A stretch of DNA of 64,000 nucleotides from Bacteroidota bacterium (GCA_016715945.1 JADJXJ010000001.1:1240001-1304000), one strand, 5' to 3'. Positions 36,950 through 46,366 are shown, counted from the stretch's first letter. Program-made: numbers and translations. Notes: generated by a model not told the origin, from the sequence alone.

Positions 36950-37141
36950 AATGTAAATGCCGGCCTTCAGGCAATCATGCGTTTTGATAGGGCTAAAGGA
37001 GGTTAAAAAAACGAGCGAGAGCGTGCGCAATACTACCTACTTTCGTTGAACATTTAGTAACTTTATAATTTTCTTAATTATTGATATTCAATATTTTATC
37101 CAATATAAACCGGTAAAATCAACACATAACAGGCGATCTGC

Positions 37142-37172
37142 TTTGCATAATTGCAAGTTGTGATTACTTTTG
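37142..37172 (+). promoter_or_regulatory. promoter of the PrsW-like gene (-33 and -7 boxes)
   Basis: TTTG (37142-37145), 19 bp, then TACTTTTG (37165-37172): a full consensus match. The start codon is 30 bp downstream. Confidence 0.7.
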
Positions 37173-37202
37173 CCTTATCCTCATTCTTAACCAATTGACC
37201 TG

Positions 37203-37874
37203 ATGAATTCATTGCTGCTCTCTTTTGTAATCCCCTTGCTTTTCACACTTGCAGCCCTTGCATACCTAAGGCAAAAGTTTGCTTTCAAGCAATGGAACAT
37301 GATTTTCCAGTCGTTGTTTTTTGGAATACTCTCAGTACTTGTTGTGGTCTTGCTGGATCAATTTGCAAGGACCATGGACTGGAACTCCCTGAAAAGCCTG
37401 AAACGCACCGGTTTTTATTCATTTGTTGTTGTGGGTTTCGGAGCCGAGTTAGGAAAGTTCCTGGTGCTCAGATACCTGTTCCTTCCGAAAAAACATTTCT
37501 ATGGACCGGTTGAAGGCGTGATTTACAGCACGATGATCAGCCTTGGATTTACCCTTGCAGCCCTGCCTTTGTTTGCTCTGGGCGTATTCAGCAGTCCGGC
37601 CAGGCCGCTGTTCGTCATTTTCTACACGCTTGCGAATCTGGCCTTTGGGGTGATTACAGGCTTTTTTGCCGGGCTGGGCAAGCAGCGTCGGAACCGGCTC
37701 ATCGATTCGCTCTCGGGCCTGGGAACAGCGGGCTTTCTACACGGGTTTTTTTACTTTATCAACCTCACCGATGAATACACCATCTACACGCTATACGGTC
37801 TCGGAACCCTGTTCATCAGCGCTATTTTGCTGGTAAAAGCCAGGAACCTGAAAAACGAAACCGCTGTGCAATAG
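37203..37874 (+). CDS. PrsW-like multi-pass membrane protein, possibly inactive protease
   Basis: This 223-residue protein has about seven hydrophobic segments. The layout resembles PrsW/CPBP intramembrane proteases: GAELGKFLVLRYLF in the position of the EExxK motif, GVIYSTMISLGFTLAALPL in the position of FxxxE, and GFLHGFFYF supplying the conserved His. However, the first Glu of EExxK and the Glu of FxxxE appear replaced by Ala. It may be a catalytically dead homologue, or my alignment may be off. It has its own consensus promoter. Function unknown. Confidence 0.65.
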   Translation: MNSLLLSFVIPLLFTLAALAYLRQKFAFKQWNMIFQSLFFGILSVLVVVLLDQFARTMDWNSLKSLKRTGFYSFVVVGFGAELGKFLVLRYLFLPKKHFYGPVEGVIYSTMISLGFTLAALPLFALGVFSSPARPLFVIFYTLANLAFGVITGFFAGLGKQRRNRLIDSLSGLGTAGFLHGFFYFINLTDEYTIYTLYGLGTLFISAILLVKARNLKNETAVQ

Positions 37875-38037
37875 GGTATTGCACAATTTCCGTCGTCGGG
37901 ACGGAACGAACCAAAAACCAAAACCAATGTATGAAAGCCCAGGGCAACCGGGCAGATTATTTTTCAGGCCGGGATACCTGAGCCTGAGCTTTTCTGTTGT
38001 AATGTTCTTTTAACAAATTAAATATCAGATCGAAACG

Positions 38038-39594
38038 ATGAAAAAAAACGACTTGATGCGTAGGATGCTCGATGGGATTGAGCGAGCGGGCAACAAACTG
38101 CCACAGCCGGTGACACTGTTTGCCATTTTGATGGGCATAACCCTCCTGCTCTCATGGATTTTTGGAGGTGTGAGTGTGGAACACCCGGGCAAATCAGCCG
38201 GTTTGCTCGACCGCAATGGTAATCCCGTGGATTCGATAGAGGTAGTCAACCTGCTTTCGCGCGATGGATTTCAGATGATTATGACGCGGATGGTGTCCAC
38301 CTTTGCAGCTTTTCCCCCTTTGGGACTGGTACTTGTCGTCATGCTAGGGATTGGTCTGGCTGAATATACCGGGATGATTTCGGTTGCTTTGAGGTTGTTT
38401 GTTTCGCGGGTACCCCGATCGCTCATTACTTTCTCTATCGTCGTAGCCGGTATGATTTCCTCTGTTGCGGCTGATGCCGGATATGTGGTACTTATCCCGC
38501 TGGGAGGAGCAATTTTTATGGGCATGGGGCGCCATCCGCTGGCCGGTATAGCTGCAGCTTTTGCGGGCGTTTCCGGAGGGTTTGGCGCCAACTTGTTCCC
38601 AACGGGGCTCGACCCGATGATCGCCGCTTTTACCGAGCCTGCTGCCCGCATCATCGACCCGGATTATACCGTCAACCCGCTTTCGAACTATTACCTCATG
38701 GCAGCAAGTGTGCCTCTGGTAGGTCTGGCGGGTACCTGGGTTACCGAGCGTATTATTGTTCCACGACTTGGCACATATACCCCGGCCGAGGGCATCGAAA
38801 TTGAAGAACAACCTCCCATTACATCCACCGAGCGTAAAGCGCTCAGGGCCACCATAATTACTTTAACCGTATATACCATGCTCATTGCACTTACGATTAT
38901 CCCCGCCGATGGGCTCCTCCGTGGCGAACCCGATGCCAATGGCGTGCGCAGCATGCGACCTTTCTACGACTCTCTCGTGCCAATCATGTTTATCGGGTTC
39001 TTCATTGCAGGGCTGGTATATGGGCTGGTTTCGAAAACCATTCGTTCCGACAAGGACGTCACCACCATGATGGCCAAAAGCATGTCGGCCATGGGCATGT
39101 ACATTGTGATTGCTTTTGTGGCTGCCCAATTCGTTGCTTACTTCAACTGGTCGCATCTGGGTAGTGTGCTGGCAGTCAAAGGTTCGGATCTGCTCAACAA
39201 CATTGGTTTCACAGGAGGTCCGCTTCTCGTGGCTTTCATTATTGTCAGTTCCATTGTCAACCTGGTCATGGGTAGTGCCTCGGCCAAATGGGCCTTGCTC
39301 GCACCCATTTTCGTACCTATGATGATGCTCACCGGCTATTCGGCCGAAACTGTTCAGGCAGCCTACCGCATTGGCGACAGTTTTACGAATGTACTCACCC
39401 CGCTGCTCCCCTATTTTCCTTTGGTCATAGTGTTTGCTCAGAAATACGTCAAAGAAACAGGTATCGGCACACTGATTTCGCTCATGTTGCCTTTTGCGGT
39501 GGCATTTGCCCTGGTGCGCATACCCATGCTGCTTATCTGGATCTGGCTTGGCTTGCCTCTGGGCGTGGAAGGACCGATTTTCTACAATCCCTGA
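38038..39594 (+). CDS. AbgT-family transporter (p-aminobenzoyl-glutamate type)
   Basis: This 518-residue inner-membrane protein with about 11-13 transmembrane segments matches the AbgT family along its length: the N-terminal GIERAGNKLPQPVTLFAILM, then GYVVLIPLGGAIFMGMGRHPLAG, GGFGANLFPTGLDPMIAAFTEPAA, and SAKWALLAPIFVPMMMLTGYSAETVQAAYRIGDSFTNVLTPLLPYFPL. Members import p-aminobenzoyl-glutamate or export sulfonamide-type drugs by proton or sodium coupling. The substrate cannot be told from sequence. It stands alone with its own terminator. Confidence 0.92.
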   Translation: MKKNDLMRRMLDGIERAGNKLPQPVTLFAILMGITLLLSWIFGGVSVEHPGKSAGLLDRNGNPVDSIEVVNLLSRDGFQMIMTRMVSTFAAFPPLGLVLVVMLGIGLAEYTGMISVALRLFVSRVPRSLITFSIVVAGMISSVAADAGYVVLIPLGGAIFMGMGRHPLAGIAAAFAGVSGGFGANLFPTGLDPMIAAFTEPAARIIDPDYTVNPLSNYYLMAASVPLVGLAGTWVTERIIVPRLGTYTPAEGIEIEEQPPITSTERKALRATIITLTVYTMLIALTIIPADGLLRGEPDANGVRSMRPFYDSLVPIMFIGFFIAGLVYGLVSKTIRSDKDVTTMMAKSMSAMGMYIVIAFVAAQFVAYFNWSHLGSVLAVKGSDLLNNIGFTGGPLLVAFIIVSSIVNLVMGSASAKWALLAPIFVPMMMLTGYSAETVQAAYRIGDSFTNVLTPLLPYFPLVIVFAQKYVKETGIGTLISLMLPFAVAFALVRIPMLLIWIWLGLPLGVEGPIFYNP

Positions 39595-39621
39595 GCAGGT
39601 TTTAAATAGTTGAATAGCAAT

Positions 39622-39649
39622 AAGGTGCGGCTGCAATGTCGCACCTTTT
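39622..39649 (+). terminator. terminator after the AbgT-family gene
   Basis: AAGGTGCGGC pairs with GTCGCACCTT (10 bp, one G-U) around a TGCAAT loop, followed by TTTTAATTT. It starts 28 bp after the stop codon. Confidence 0.82.
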
Positions 39650-39718
39650 AATTTCCTCAAACCGGCCAAAACCTGTATTGAATACCTTTGAAGGCGGAAA
39701 TTGCTTAAAAATCATCGC

Positions 39719-41221
39719 ATGTCTTCCCGGTTTATCTTTTCTCTGCTTTTAATCGTATTTTTTCACGCACACAGTACCAATGAAGCCAGGGCTCAGCAAT
39801 CCGACAGCATATACCTCACCCTGAACGAGGTGATTGAGCTGGCAAGGAAGCAATCGCCCGAAGCCATGATTGCCCGGCACCGGTTCAGAAGAAGTTATTG
39901 GGAATACCGGAGTTTTAAGGCAGGATACCTGCCCAATGTGCGATTTGAGGCCACCCTGCCCAACTTCAACCGTTCTATTGACGCCATCACCCTGCCCGAT
40001 GGAAGCGAAACCTACCTGGAGCGAACCCTCGCGCGATATTCGGCTGCTGTGAGCCTGAATCAAAAGATTGGTTACACTGGCGGAGAAGTTTTCCTCCAAT
40101 CGGGTTTGCAGCGGCTGGATAACTTCTACACCGACACCAATACCCGGCAGTTTCTATCCACACCACTGAACATCGGATTCAGGCAACCACTGTTTGCATA
40201 CAACGCTTTCAAATGGGACAGGCAGATCGAGCCGCTGCGTTATGAAGAGGCCCGCCGCCAATATCTCGAAGCCAACGAACAGGTGGCAGTTTCGGCCATA
40301 AATATCTTTTTTGACTTATTGAGTGCCCAGGTCGAACGCGAGATCGCAAGGAAAAACAGTGCCAATTACGACACGCTTTACCGCATTGCCCTCGGCAGGT
40401 TTCAATTGGGCAAGATAGCTGAAAACGAATTGCTCCAGCTGGAACTGAACCTGTTGCGGGCCAGGGCGGCTCAGGAAAATGCCCAGCTCGGGTATCAGAA
40501 TAAACTCATGAGCTTCAGGTCGTTTCTGCGCATCAGCGGAAACAGGCCGGTGGTACTTATTCCGCCCCGGCCAGAGAAATTCTTCGAAGCCAACCCTTCC
40601 GTGGCATTGACCGAAGCCCTCGAAAACACCTCAGCCGGACAAGCCTTCAGCCGGAGAATGCTCGAAGCACAAAGTCAGCTGAGCCAAGCCAAATCGGAGG
40701 GACGCTTCGATGCCCAGCTCTTTGCCACATTCGGCTTGTCGCAAACCGCCAACGTCATTGGCGATGTGTACAAAAATCCGCTCGACGAAGAGCGGCTGAG
40801 CATCGGCCTGAGCATTCCCCTGCTCGACTGGGGACAGGCCAAGGGGCGAATCCGCATGGCCGAGTCGAACCTCGAACTCATCCGCACTTCTATCGAACAG
40901 GAAAAAACCGACTTCGAGCAAAATCTTTACATCCGCGTCATGCAGTTCAATATGCAGCAAAACCAGCTCATCATTGCAGCAAAATCCGACACCGTGGCCC
41001 AGAAACGTTTCGACGTCACACAAAAACGTTACCTCATCGGAAAAGTCAATGATGTGCTGGAACTTAACAATGCACAGATTGACAACGACAACGCCCGCGT
41101 GGGCTATTACCAGGCCCTGAAAAATTATTGGTCGAGCTATTACGAGCTCAGGCGCCTCACACTTTTCGACTTTGAGAACAACCGAAAAATTCAAGCCAGG
41201 CCCGAGGAGGTTGTCAGGTAA
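39719..41221 (+). CDS. TolC-family outer-membrane efflux protein
   Basis: This protein is about 500 residues from ATG 39719; a TTG six codons upstream is less likely. A signal peptide (FIFSLLLIVFFHAHS) precedes the TolC pattern: an initial LTLNEVIELARKQSPEAMIARHRF and two internally similar halves of long amphipathic helices joined by short strands (RLSIGLSIPLLDWGQAKGRIRMAESNLEL). TolC-type trimers form the outer-membrane duct of tripartite efflux or type I secretion systems. No inner-membrane pump or adaptor gene is adjacent, so the partner lies elsewhere. Confidence 0.9.
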   Translation: MSSRFIFSLLLIVFFHAHSTNEARAQQSDSIYLTLNEVIELARKQSPEAMIARHRFRRSYWEYRSFKAGYLPNVRFEATLPNFNRSIDAITLPDGSETYLERTLARYSAAVSLNQKIGYTGGEVFLQSGLQRLDNFYTDTNTRQFLSTPLNIGFRQPLFAYNAFKWDRQIEPLRYEEARRQYLEANEQVAVSAINIFFDLLSAQVEREIARKNSANYDTLYRIALGRFQLGKIAENELLQLELNLLRARAAQENAQLGYQNKLMSFRSFLRISGNRPVVLIPPRPEKFFEANPSVALTEALENTSAGQAFSRRMLEAQSQLSQAKSEGRFDAQLFATFGLSQTANVIGDVYKNPLDEERLSIGLSIPLLDWGQAKGRIRMAESNLELIRTSIEQEKTDFEQNLYIRVMQFNMQQNQLIIAAKSDTVAQKRFDVTQKRYLIGKVNDVLELNNAQIDNDNARVGYYQALKNYWSSYYELRRLTLFDFENNRKIQARPEEVVR

Positions 41222-41268
41222 TTTTTAACCCAATGATTGGTTTAATTTTCTAATTCAAGATATTTCGG

Positions 41269-41276
41269 TACCTTTG
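41269..41276 (+). promoter_or_regulatory. peroxiredoxin promoter, -7 box
   Basis: TACCTTTG is a full TAnnTTTG match, 28 bp upstream of the peroxiredoxin ATG. No TTG at 19-20 bp. Confidence 0.5.
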
Positions 41277-41304
41277 TACCCAAATTAACCAAAATCATAA
41301 TCTA

Positions 41305-41943
41305 ATGGCAGTACTTGTAGGAAAAAAGGCCCCGCACTTCACGGCCGACGCTGTAGTTAACGGGAAGTTTGTAGAGAATTTTTCGCTTGACCGGTATCTT
41401 GGCAAAAAACATGTGGTGTTTTTCTTCTATCCACTGGACTTTACTTTCGTTTGTCCAACCGAAATTCTGGCTTTCCAGGAACGCCTGGCCGAGTTTGAAC
41501 AGCGCAATGTGGCTGTAGTCGGCTGCTCGATCGACTCCAAATTCTCACACTGGGCCTGGCTCAACACCCCCATCGAAAAAGGTGGTATTCAGGGTGTGAC
41601 GTATCCTTTGGTTTCGGACATCAACAAGACCATCTCGGTCAATTACGATGTGCTGGCCGGTCATTTCGACTACAACGAAGAAGGCGAAATGATTTTCAAT
41701 GGTGAGGCTGTAGCCTATCGTGGATTGTTCCTCATTGACAAAGATGGCATTGTAAGGCATCAGGTGGTCAACGATTTGCCTTTGGGCCGCAGCATCGACG
41801 AAACCCTGCGCATGGTAGATGCCTTGCAATATTTCGAAGCAAATGGTGAAGTTTGTCCCGCCGACTGGAAGGCAGGTAAAAAAGCACTCAAAGCCACCCA
41901 GGAAGGCATTTCGACTTATCTTGCCGAATACATAAAGAACTGA
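41305..41943 (+). CDS. typical 2-Cys peroxiredoxin (AhpC/Prx1 type)
   Basis: This 212-residue cytosolic peroxidase reduces H2O2 and organic peroxides. The peroxidatic cysteine is in FTFVCPTE (about residue 50). The resolving cysteine is in GEVCPADWKAG (about 180), making it the typical two-Cys dimeric form. A GG.. and YF-like C-terminal tail is not obvious, so sensitivity to over-oxidation cannot be judged. Electrons would come from thioredoxin, such as the TrxA encoded at the left edge, or from an AhpF not seen here. It is a monocistronic unit between a promoter and a bidirectional terminator. Confidence 0.95.
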   Translation: MAVLVGKKAPHFTADAVVNGKFVENFSLDRYLGKKHVVFFFYPLDFTFVCPTEILAFQERLAEFEQRNVAVVGCSIDSKFSHWAWLNTPIEKGGIQGVTYPLVSDINKTISVNYDVLAGHFDYNEEGEMIFNGEAVAYRGLFLIDKDGIVRHQVVNDLPLGRSIDETLRMVDALQYFEANGEVCPADWKAGKKALKATQEGISTYLAEYIKN

Positions 41944-41954
41944 TTACGTGTAAC

Positions 41955-41987
41955 AAAAACTGCCGGTCGCCCGCCGGCAGTTTTTTT
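41955..41987. terminator. bidirectional terminator between peroxiredoxin gene and mazG
   Basis: ACTGCCGG pairs with CCGGCAGT around a 7-base loop. It is flanked by A5 on the left and T7 on the right, so it can terminate both converging transcripts. It overlaps the last bases of mazG. Confidence 0.9.
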
Positions 41988-42759
41988 ATAGCCCCTTGGC
42001 TTTGGCCTGGTTCCACAGTTGGTCCATTTGTTCAAGGGTCATGTGCCGCAATTCTTGTCCGGCCTTTCCGGCTTCTTTTTCAATAAAGAGGAAGCGTTCG
42101 CGAAACTTACGGTTGGTCCGTTCGAGCGCATCTTCCGGATTTACACCGATATAGCGTGCATAGTTGACCAGCGCAAACAGCACGTCGCCAAATTCGTCTT
42201 CCAATTTGTCCGATGCACTTCCATTTTCCACCTCAGCTTTCAGTTCGTCGAGCTCTTCCAGCACCTTATCCCACACCTGCGCTCTGTGTTCCCACTCGAA
42301 GCCCACACCGCCTGCCTTTTCCTGCATGCGATAAGCTTTGAGTAAGGCTGGCAGGCTGTTAGGCACACCAGCAAGTACCGACCGGCTGCCATTGGCCAGC
42401 TTGATTTGTTCCCAGTTGCGCTTTACTTCATCTGCTCCGCTCACCTGCACCTCGCCGTAAATATGCGGGTGACGCTGGATGAGTTTGTCTGATATCCCGT
42501 TCAGGACGTCGGCAATATCAAAACTATTTGTTTCGGAAGCTATTTTGGCATAGAAAACCAGATGCAACATCAGGTCACCCAGCTCCTTTTTTATTTCCTG
42601 CATGTCGGCATTCAAAATGGCATCGCTCAGCTCATAAACTTCTTCAATCGTGAGGTGACGCAGGCTTTCAATGGTCTGTTCCCTGTCCCACGGGCAACCA
42701 GCCCTAAGTTCATCCATGATTGTGAGCAAGCGGGCAAAGGCTTTGAGTTTTTCTTCCAT
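41986..42759 (-). CDS. mazG: nucleoside triphosphate pyrophosphohydrolase
   Basis: This protein is 257 residues from ATG 42759 (MEEKLKAFARLLTIMDELR). A longer in-frame extension upstream lacks family similarity and overlaps the neighbouring gene. There are two MazG domains, as in E. coli: the first has CPWDREQTIESLRHLTIEEVYELSDAI, the second KLEDEFGDVLFALVNYARY, each with EExxE/D metal-binding acids. The enzyme removes non-canonical or excess NTPs and has been tied to (p)ppGpp balance in E. coli. It is divergent from the PagL-like gene. Confidence 0.94.
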   Translation of the reverse strand: MEEKLKAFARLLTIMDELRAGCPWDREQTIESLRHLTIEEVYELSDAILNADMQEIKKELGDLMLHLVFYAKIASETNSFDIADVLNGISDKLIQRHPHIYGEVQVSGADEVKRNWEQIKLANGSRSVLAGVPNSLPALLKAYRMQEKAGGVGFEWEHRAQVWDKVLEELDELKAEVENGSASDKLEDEFGDVLFALVNYARYIGVNPEDALERTNRKFRERFLFIEKEAGKAGQELRHMTLEQMDQLWNQAKAKGL

Positions 42760-42895
42760 AAGGCAATGGTAAAAAGTGGCTGCAAAAGTAGCATTACATC
42801 TCAAAGGATTTGTTTTCCAACCTTGTTTTGTAAATGAGTGATGGCACCAAAATGAGTAATATAGCGTTATGGCAATGTTTTTCATACTAAAACGG

Positions 42896-42903
42896 TAACT
42901 TTG
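42896..42903 (+). promoter_or_regulatory. putative promoter of the PagL-like gene, -7 box
   Basis: TAACTTTG matches TAnnTTTG. It covers the TTG at 42901, which makes that codon an unlikely start and favours ATG 42919 or 42934. Confidence 0.45.
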
Positions 42904-42918
42904 CTGCGGCTGCAAAAC

Positions 42919-44112
42919 ATGCAAAAACGCTCTATGATCTTTATTCGTTTCCTACTCCTGCTGCTGGTTATTACATTTCCTACAAGCTTGTTGGCGCAGC
43001 CTAGGCCACCCTTACCTCAAAACAATTACCAGCTGGAATACAGGCAGCATTATGGTTTTTTTTACCACCACATCCTGGAGTTTCAGCGTTTCAACGCTCA
43101 CTTTCCTTCCTATGAGCTTAGTTTTCAGCGCTCTACTTTCGGACGGCAGCGCTGGGAATCACTTTGGGAATATCCCCTCACCGGGGTTTCGGTTTACTAC
43201 TCCCCTCTTGGAGGTTTCGAGCAAATCGGACAGGTGTTTGCCATCTACCCTTATATAAGCTTCCCGCTCAACAGCAACGTAAGCAGCCGTTTAAACTTCA
43301 GGATGGGCATTGGTCTCGGCTATCTCACCAACAAATATCATCCAAAAGAGAACTTTCAGAATTTCGCCATTGGCTCGCACCTGAATGCGGCAGCCAATCT
43401 GTTTCTGGACTACAGGCAGGTGCTCAATAAAAGATATACCCTTGTTGCAGGAGCAGGACTCACACATTTTTCCAACGGTTCGACAAAAACACCCAACTAT
43501 GGTTTGAATGCTTTTTCGGCTGTACTCGGGCTCAATGTATTTCTCAACGAGCCCAATCCCTTTTTGCAGGAACGTTTTTACCCTATTTTGCGCCCGTTCG
43601 AATACGACAGCAAGCGCTGGTATGTGTTGGAGGTGGCCCAGGCTTTTGGTACCCGCGATATGAGCATGGAACTCGGTCAGCGTTACCTGGTGAGCAATAC
43701 CTCAATCAACTGGCTGGTTCCCAACGGATTGAAATCGCGCTTTGGAGCCGGACTCGACATTACATACGATGACTCGGAACGTGGCATGCTCGATCGCAAG
43801 GGAGCCATCCAGGGGCGGGAACTCTACAAAAGTCGCATGGATATTGTGAAACCCGGCCTTTCGGCAATTTACGAAATGAGGCTTTCGCGCGTATCGTTTC
43901 AGTTTCAGGTAGGTGCCCATCTGGCCGGAGCCGACCAAAGCGACGGGAGCATTTACGAAAAGCTTGGCGCAAAGTTTTATTTCAACGATCCCTGGTTTCT
44001 GAACATCGCACTTACAGCACATGGCTTCCGGGCCGATTTTATCGGATATGGCGTGGGTTACCGCTTCGACCGCATATATTACCCCAGAAAGAAATCGAGA
44101 TGGAATTTTTGA
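42919..44112 (+). CDS. acyloxyacyl hydrolase / PagL-like lipid A 3-O-deacylase
   Basis: This outer-membrane protein of about 397 residues has a signal peptide (LLLLLVITFPTSLLAQ) and a beta-barrel. The PagL signature is present as GAGLTHFSNGSTKTPNYGLNAF (about residues 180-200), containing the catalytic His-Ser pair. PagL removes the 3-O acyl chain of lipid A and so tunes LPS recognition and permeability. The protein is more than twice the length of Pseudomonas PagL (about 170 mature residues), with an N-terminal 100-residue section and a C-terminal barrel-like extension. The last 13 bp overlap the next gene, indicating coupling. ATG 42934 is an alternative start. Confidence 0.82.
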   Translation: MQKRSMIFIRFLLLLLVITFPTSLLAQPRPPLPQNNYQLEYRQHYGFFYHHILEFQRFNAHFPSYELSFQRSTFGRQRWESLWEYPLTGVSVYYSPLGGFEQIGQVFAIYPYISFPLNSNVSSRLNFRMGIGLGYLTNKYHPKENFQNFAIGSHLNAAANLFLDYRQVLNKRYTLVAGAGLTHFSNGSTKTPNYGLNAFSAVLGLNVFLNEPNPFLQERFYPILRPFEYDSKRWYVLEVAQAFGTRDMSMELGQRYLVSNTSINWLVPNGLKSRFGAGLDITYDDSERGMLDRKGAIQGRELYKSRMDIVKPGLSAIYEMRLSRVSFQFQVGAHLAGADQSDGSIYEKLGAKFYFNDPWFLNIALTAHGFRADFIGYGVGYRFDRIYYPRKKSRWNF

Positions 44113-44882
44113 AAAGGCTTATTCCTGTTGGCTTTGCATTGTTGACTTTTGTCGGTTGTGACAAAACGATGAATGGTTGTTTTACCCAGCCCGGACAAAC
44201 CGTGATGCAGGAAAGGCCGCTTTCCTATTTCCGAAAACTCTCCATGCACGACAATGTGGATGTGGTGCTGGTGAAGAGCGACACCAACAAGGTACTGGTT
44301 TATGCGGGCGAGAAACTCATCGACCGGATAATCACTGAAGTCATCGACAGCACCTTATACATCCGCAATGAGTCGCAGTGTCGATTGCTCAAACAACGCG
44401 AACGTATCAACCGGGTTGAGCTGCTTTACCGCAGGCTCGATACCATTGTTTACCAATCGGTTGGTAACCTGAGTACCCTCGACTATGCCGGTGAAAGCAT
44501 CTGGGTGAATCCCGACAGCCTGGTGTTGGATGTGATTGAAGGCGCAGGCGACAGCATCCGGCTGAACATCCAGACTCCCTTAGCCAGGATTGTTTTCAGA
44601 TATGGAACCATGCCTGTCCGCATCCTTGGCAACGCCAATGTGGCCTTTTTCTATCACAACGGCTTCGGTTTGCTCGATGCCTGGGGACTTGAAACCGCCT
44701 TCAATTACATCGAGACGCGCAGTCCCAACGATCTTTACGTCAAAGCCAATTCCGAACTGGAAGCCACCATCAATGGCGAGGGAAACATTTACTATCACGG
44801 CCAGGTGAGTGATGCTTATGTGCAGGCCAACCTGAAAGGCGTTGGAAATGGCCGGGCTGAGCGACGGTCAGTAAAACCCTGA
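44100..44882 (+). CDS. DUF2807 (head GIN domain) lipoprotein-like protein
   Basis: This 260-residue protein has an N-terminal signal ending in FVGC (lipobox-like). The body is the right-handed parallel beta pattern of DUF2807: FRKLSMHDNVDVVLVKSDTNKVLVYAGEKLID near residue 45, then repeated strands with N/D/G turns, ending VQANLKGVGNGRAE. These proteins are predicted surface or periplasmic adhesin-like or auto-transporter-like beta-solenoids of unknown role. The start lies inside the end of the PagL-like gene. Confidence 0.82.
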   Translation: MEFLKRLIPVGFALLTFVGCDKTMNGCFTQPGQTVMQERPLSYFRKLSMHDNVDVVLVKSDTNKVLVYAGEKLIDRIITEVIDSTLYIRNESQCRLLKQRERINRVELLYRRLDTIVYQSVGNLSTLDYAGESIWVNPDSLVLDVIEGAGDSIRLNIQTPLARIVFRYGTMPVRILGNANVAFFYHNGFGLLDAWGLETAFNYIETRSPNDLYVKANSELEATINGEGNIYYHGQVSDAYVQANLKGVGNGRAERRSVKP

Positions 44883-44893
44883 CAATCCTACCA

Positions 44894-46366
44894 TCAGTAA
44901 GCTCTGGCGAAGACAACCCTGCCGGCCGAAGGCTTACCGCTGTACACACATTTTCCTGGCTCCCGTTCTGGGTCAAGCGGGATAAGGCGAATGGTTGCTT
45001 TGGTTTCTTCTTTGATGGCCTGCTCGGTTTCGGGGCTGCCATCCCAATGTGCCAGCAGAAATCCGCCATCTTCGATGCGGGTTTTAAACTCATCCCAGCT
45101 GTCCACCTGGAAGGTGTTGGCTTCGCGGAATGCCAGCGCTTTGTTGAACAGATTCTTTTGTATATCGTCCAGAAGGCTTTTCACTGAATCCTGAATACCT
45201 TCGAGCGGCAGCACTTGCTTGGTCAGCGTATCGCGGCGCGCTACTTCCACGGTTCCCTGCTCGATATCGCGTGGCCCGATGGCCAGACGCACAGGTACAC
45301 CTTTCAGCTCCCATTCGGCAAATTTAAAGCCGGGTTTCTGGGTGTCGCGGTCGTCGAGCTTCACACTGAGACCGGCCGCTTCGAGCTGGCGCTTGATCTC
45401 GAGGCCTTTGTCGCATGTGAGCCTGTATTGTTCGTCGTTGCGGTAAATGGGCACGATGACCACCTGAATGGGCGCCAGCCGCGGCGGCAGCACCAGACCA
45501 TTATCGTCGGAGTGGGTCATGATGAGGGCACCCATCAGGCGGGTGGAAACACCCCACGATGTAGCCCACACATATTCGAGCTTGTTATCGCGGTTGAGAA
45601 ACTGCACGTCGAATGCTTTGGCAAAGTTCTGCCCGAGGAAGTGACTTGTACCGGCCTGCAGGGCCTTTCCATCCTGCATCATGGCTTCGATGCAGTAAGT
45701 CTCTACCGCACCGGCAAACCTCTCATTGGGCGATTTTACTCCTTTTAATACAGGCAACGCCATCCATTCTTCGGCAAACTCTGCATAAACCCTGAGCATC
45801 TGCTCGGCCTCCGCAATCGCTTCCTCTTTGGTGGCATGGGCCGTATGACCCTCCTGCCATAAAAATTCAGCCGTACGAAGAAACAACCTCGTACGCATTT
45901 CCCAACGTACCACATTGGCCCACTGGTTGATCAGCAGGGGAAGGTCGCGGTACGACTGAATCCAGTTGCGGTAGGTGTCCCAAATGATGGTCTCGCTGGT
46001 GGGACGGACAATGAGTTCTTCTTCCAGTTTGGCCTGTTCATCAACCACTACGCCTTTGCCGTCGGGATCGTTTTTGAGGCGGTAATGCGTCACCACGGCG
46101 CACTCTTTGGCAAAACCTTCCACGTGACTGGCTTCCTTGCTGAAAAACGACTTCGGGATGAACAGCGGGAAATAGGCATTCTGGTGTCCGGTGTCCTTAA
46201 ACATCTTGTCGAGTGCTGCCTGCATGCGCTCCCAGATGGCATAGCCATAAGGTTTGATCACCATGCAACCTCTGACTGCCGAGTTTTCGGCCAGATCAGC
46301 TTTGGTCACAATGTCGTTGTACCATTGAGAATAATTATCTTCGCGTGTGGTTAGTTCCTTGGCCAT
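44894..46366 (-). CDS. proS: prolyl-tRNA synthetase
   Basis: This class II aminoacyl-tRNA synthetase is 490 residues from ATG 46366. An upstream in-frame extension of 24 codons covers the promoter and is rejected. It is the shorter, eukaryote/archaeal-like ProRS type without the editing insertion. Motifs include the GCMVIKPYGYAIWERMQ dimer region, motif 2 RWEMRTRLFLRTAEFLWQEGHTAHA, and the HFLGQNFAKAFDVQF and WGVSTRLMGALIMTHSDD segments. The anticodon-binding domain follows (IQVVIVPIYRNDEQ) with the C-terminal zinc-like domain ending in ARAY. Confidence 0.97.
   Translation of the reverse strand: MAKELTTREDNYSQWYNDIVTKADLAENSAVRGCMVIKPYGYAIWERMQAALDKMFKDTGHQNAYFPLFIPKSFFSKEASHVEGFAKECAVVTHYRLKNDPDGKGVVVDEQAKLEEELIVRPTSETIIWDTYRNWIQSYRDLPLLINQWANVVRWEMRTRLFLRTAEFLWQEGHTAHATKEEAIAEAEQMLRVYAEFAEEWMALPVLKGVKSPNERFAGAVETYCIEAMMQDGKALQAGTSHFLGQNFAKAFDVQFLNRDNKLEYVWATSWGVSTRLMGALIMTHSDDNGLVLPPRLAPIQVVIVPIYRNDEQYRLTCDKGLEIKRQLEAAGLSVKLDDRDTQKPGFKFAEWELKGVPVRLAIGPRDIEQGTVEVARRDTLTKQVLPLEGIQDSVKSLLDDIQKNLFNKALAFREANTFQVDSWDEFKTRIEDGGFLLAHWDGSPETEQAIKEETKATIRLIPLDPEREPGKCVYSGKPSAGRVVFARAY

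Noticed and set aside
37885..37915. Hairpin TTCCGTC/GACGGAA after the PrsW-like gene as a terminator
   Set aside because: Seven-base-pair stem without a following T tract on either strand.
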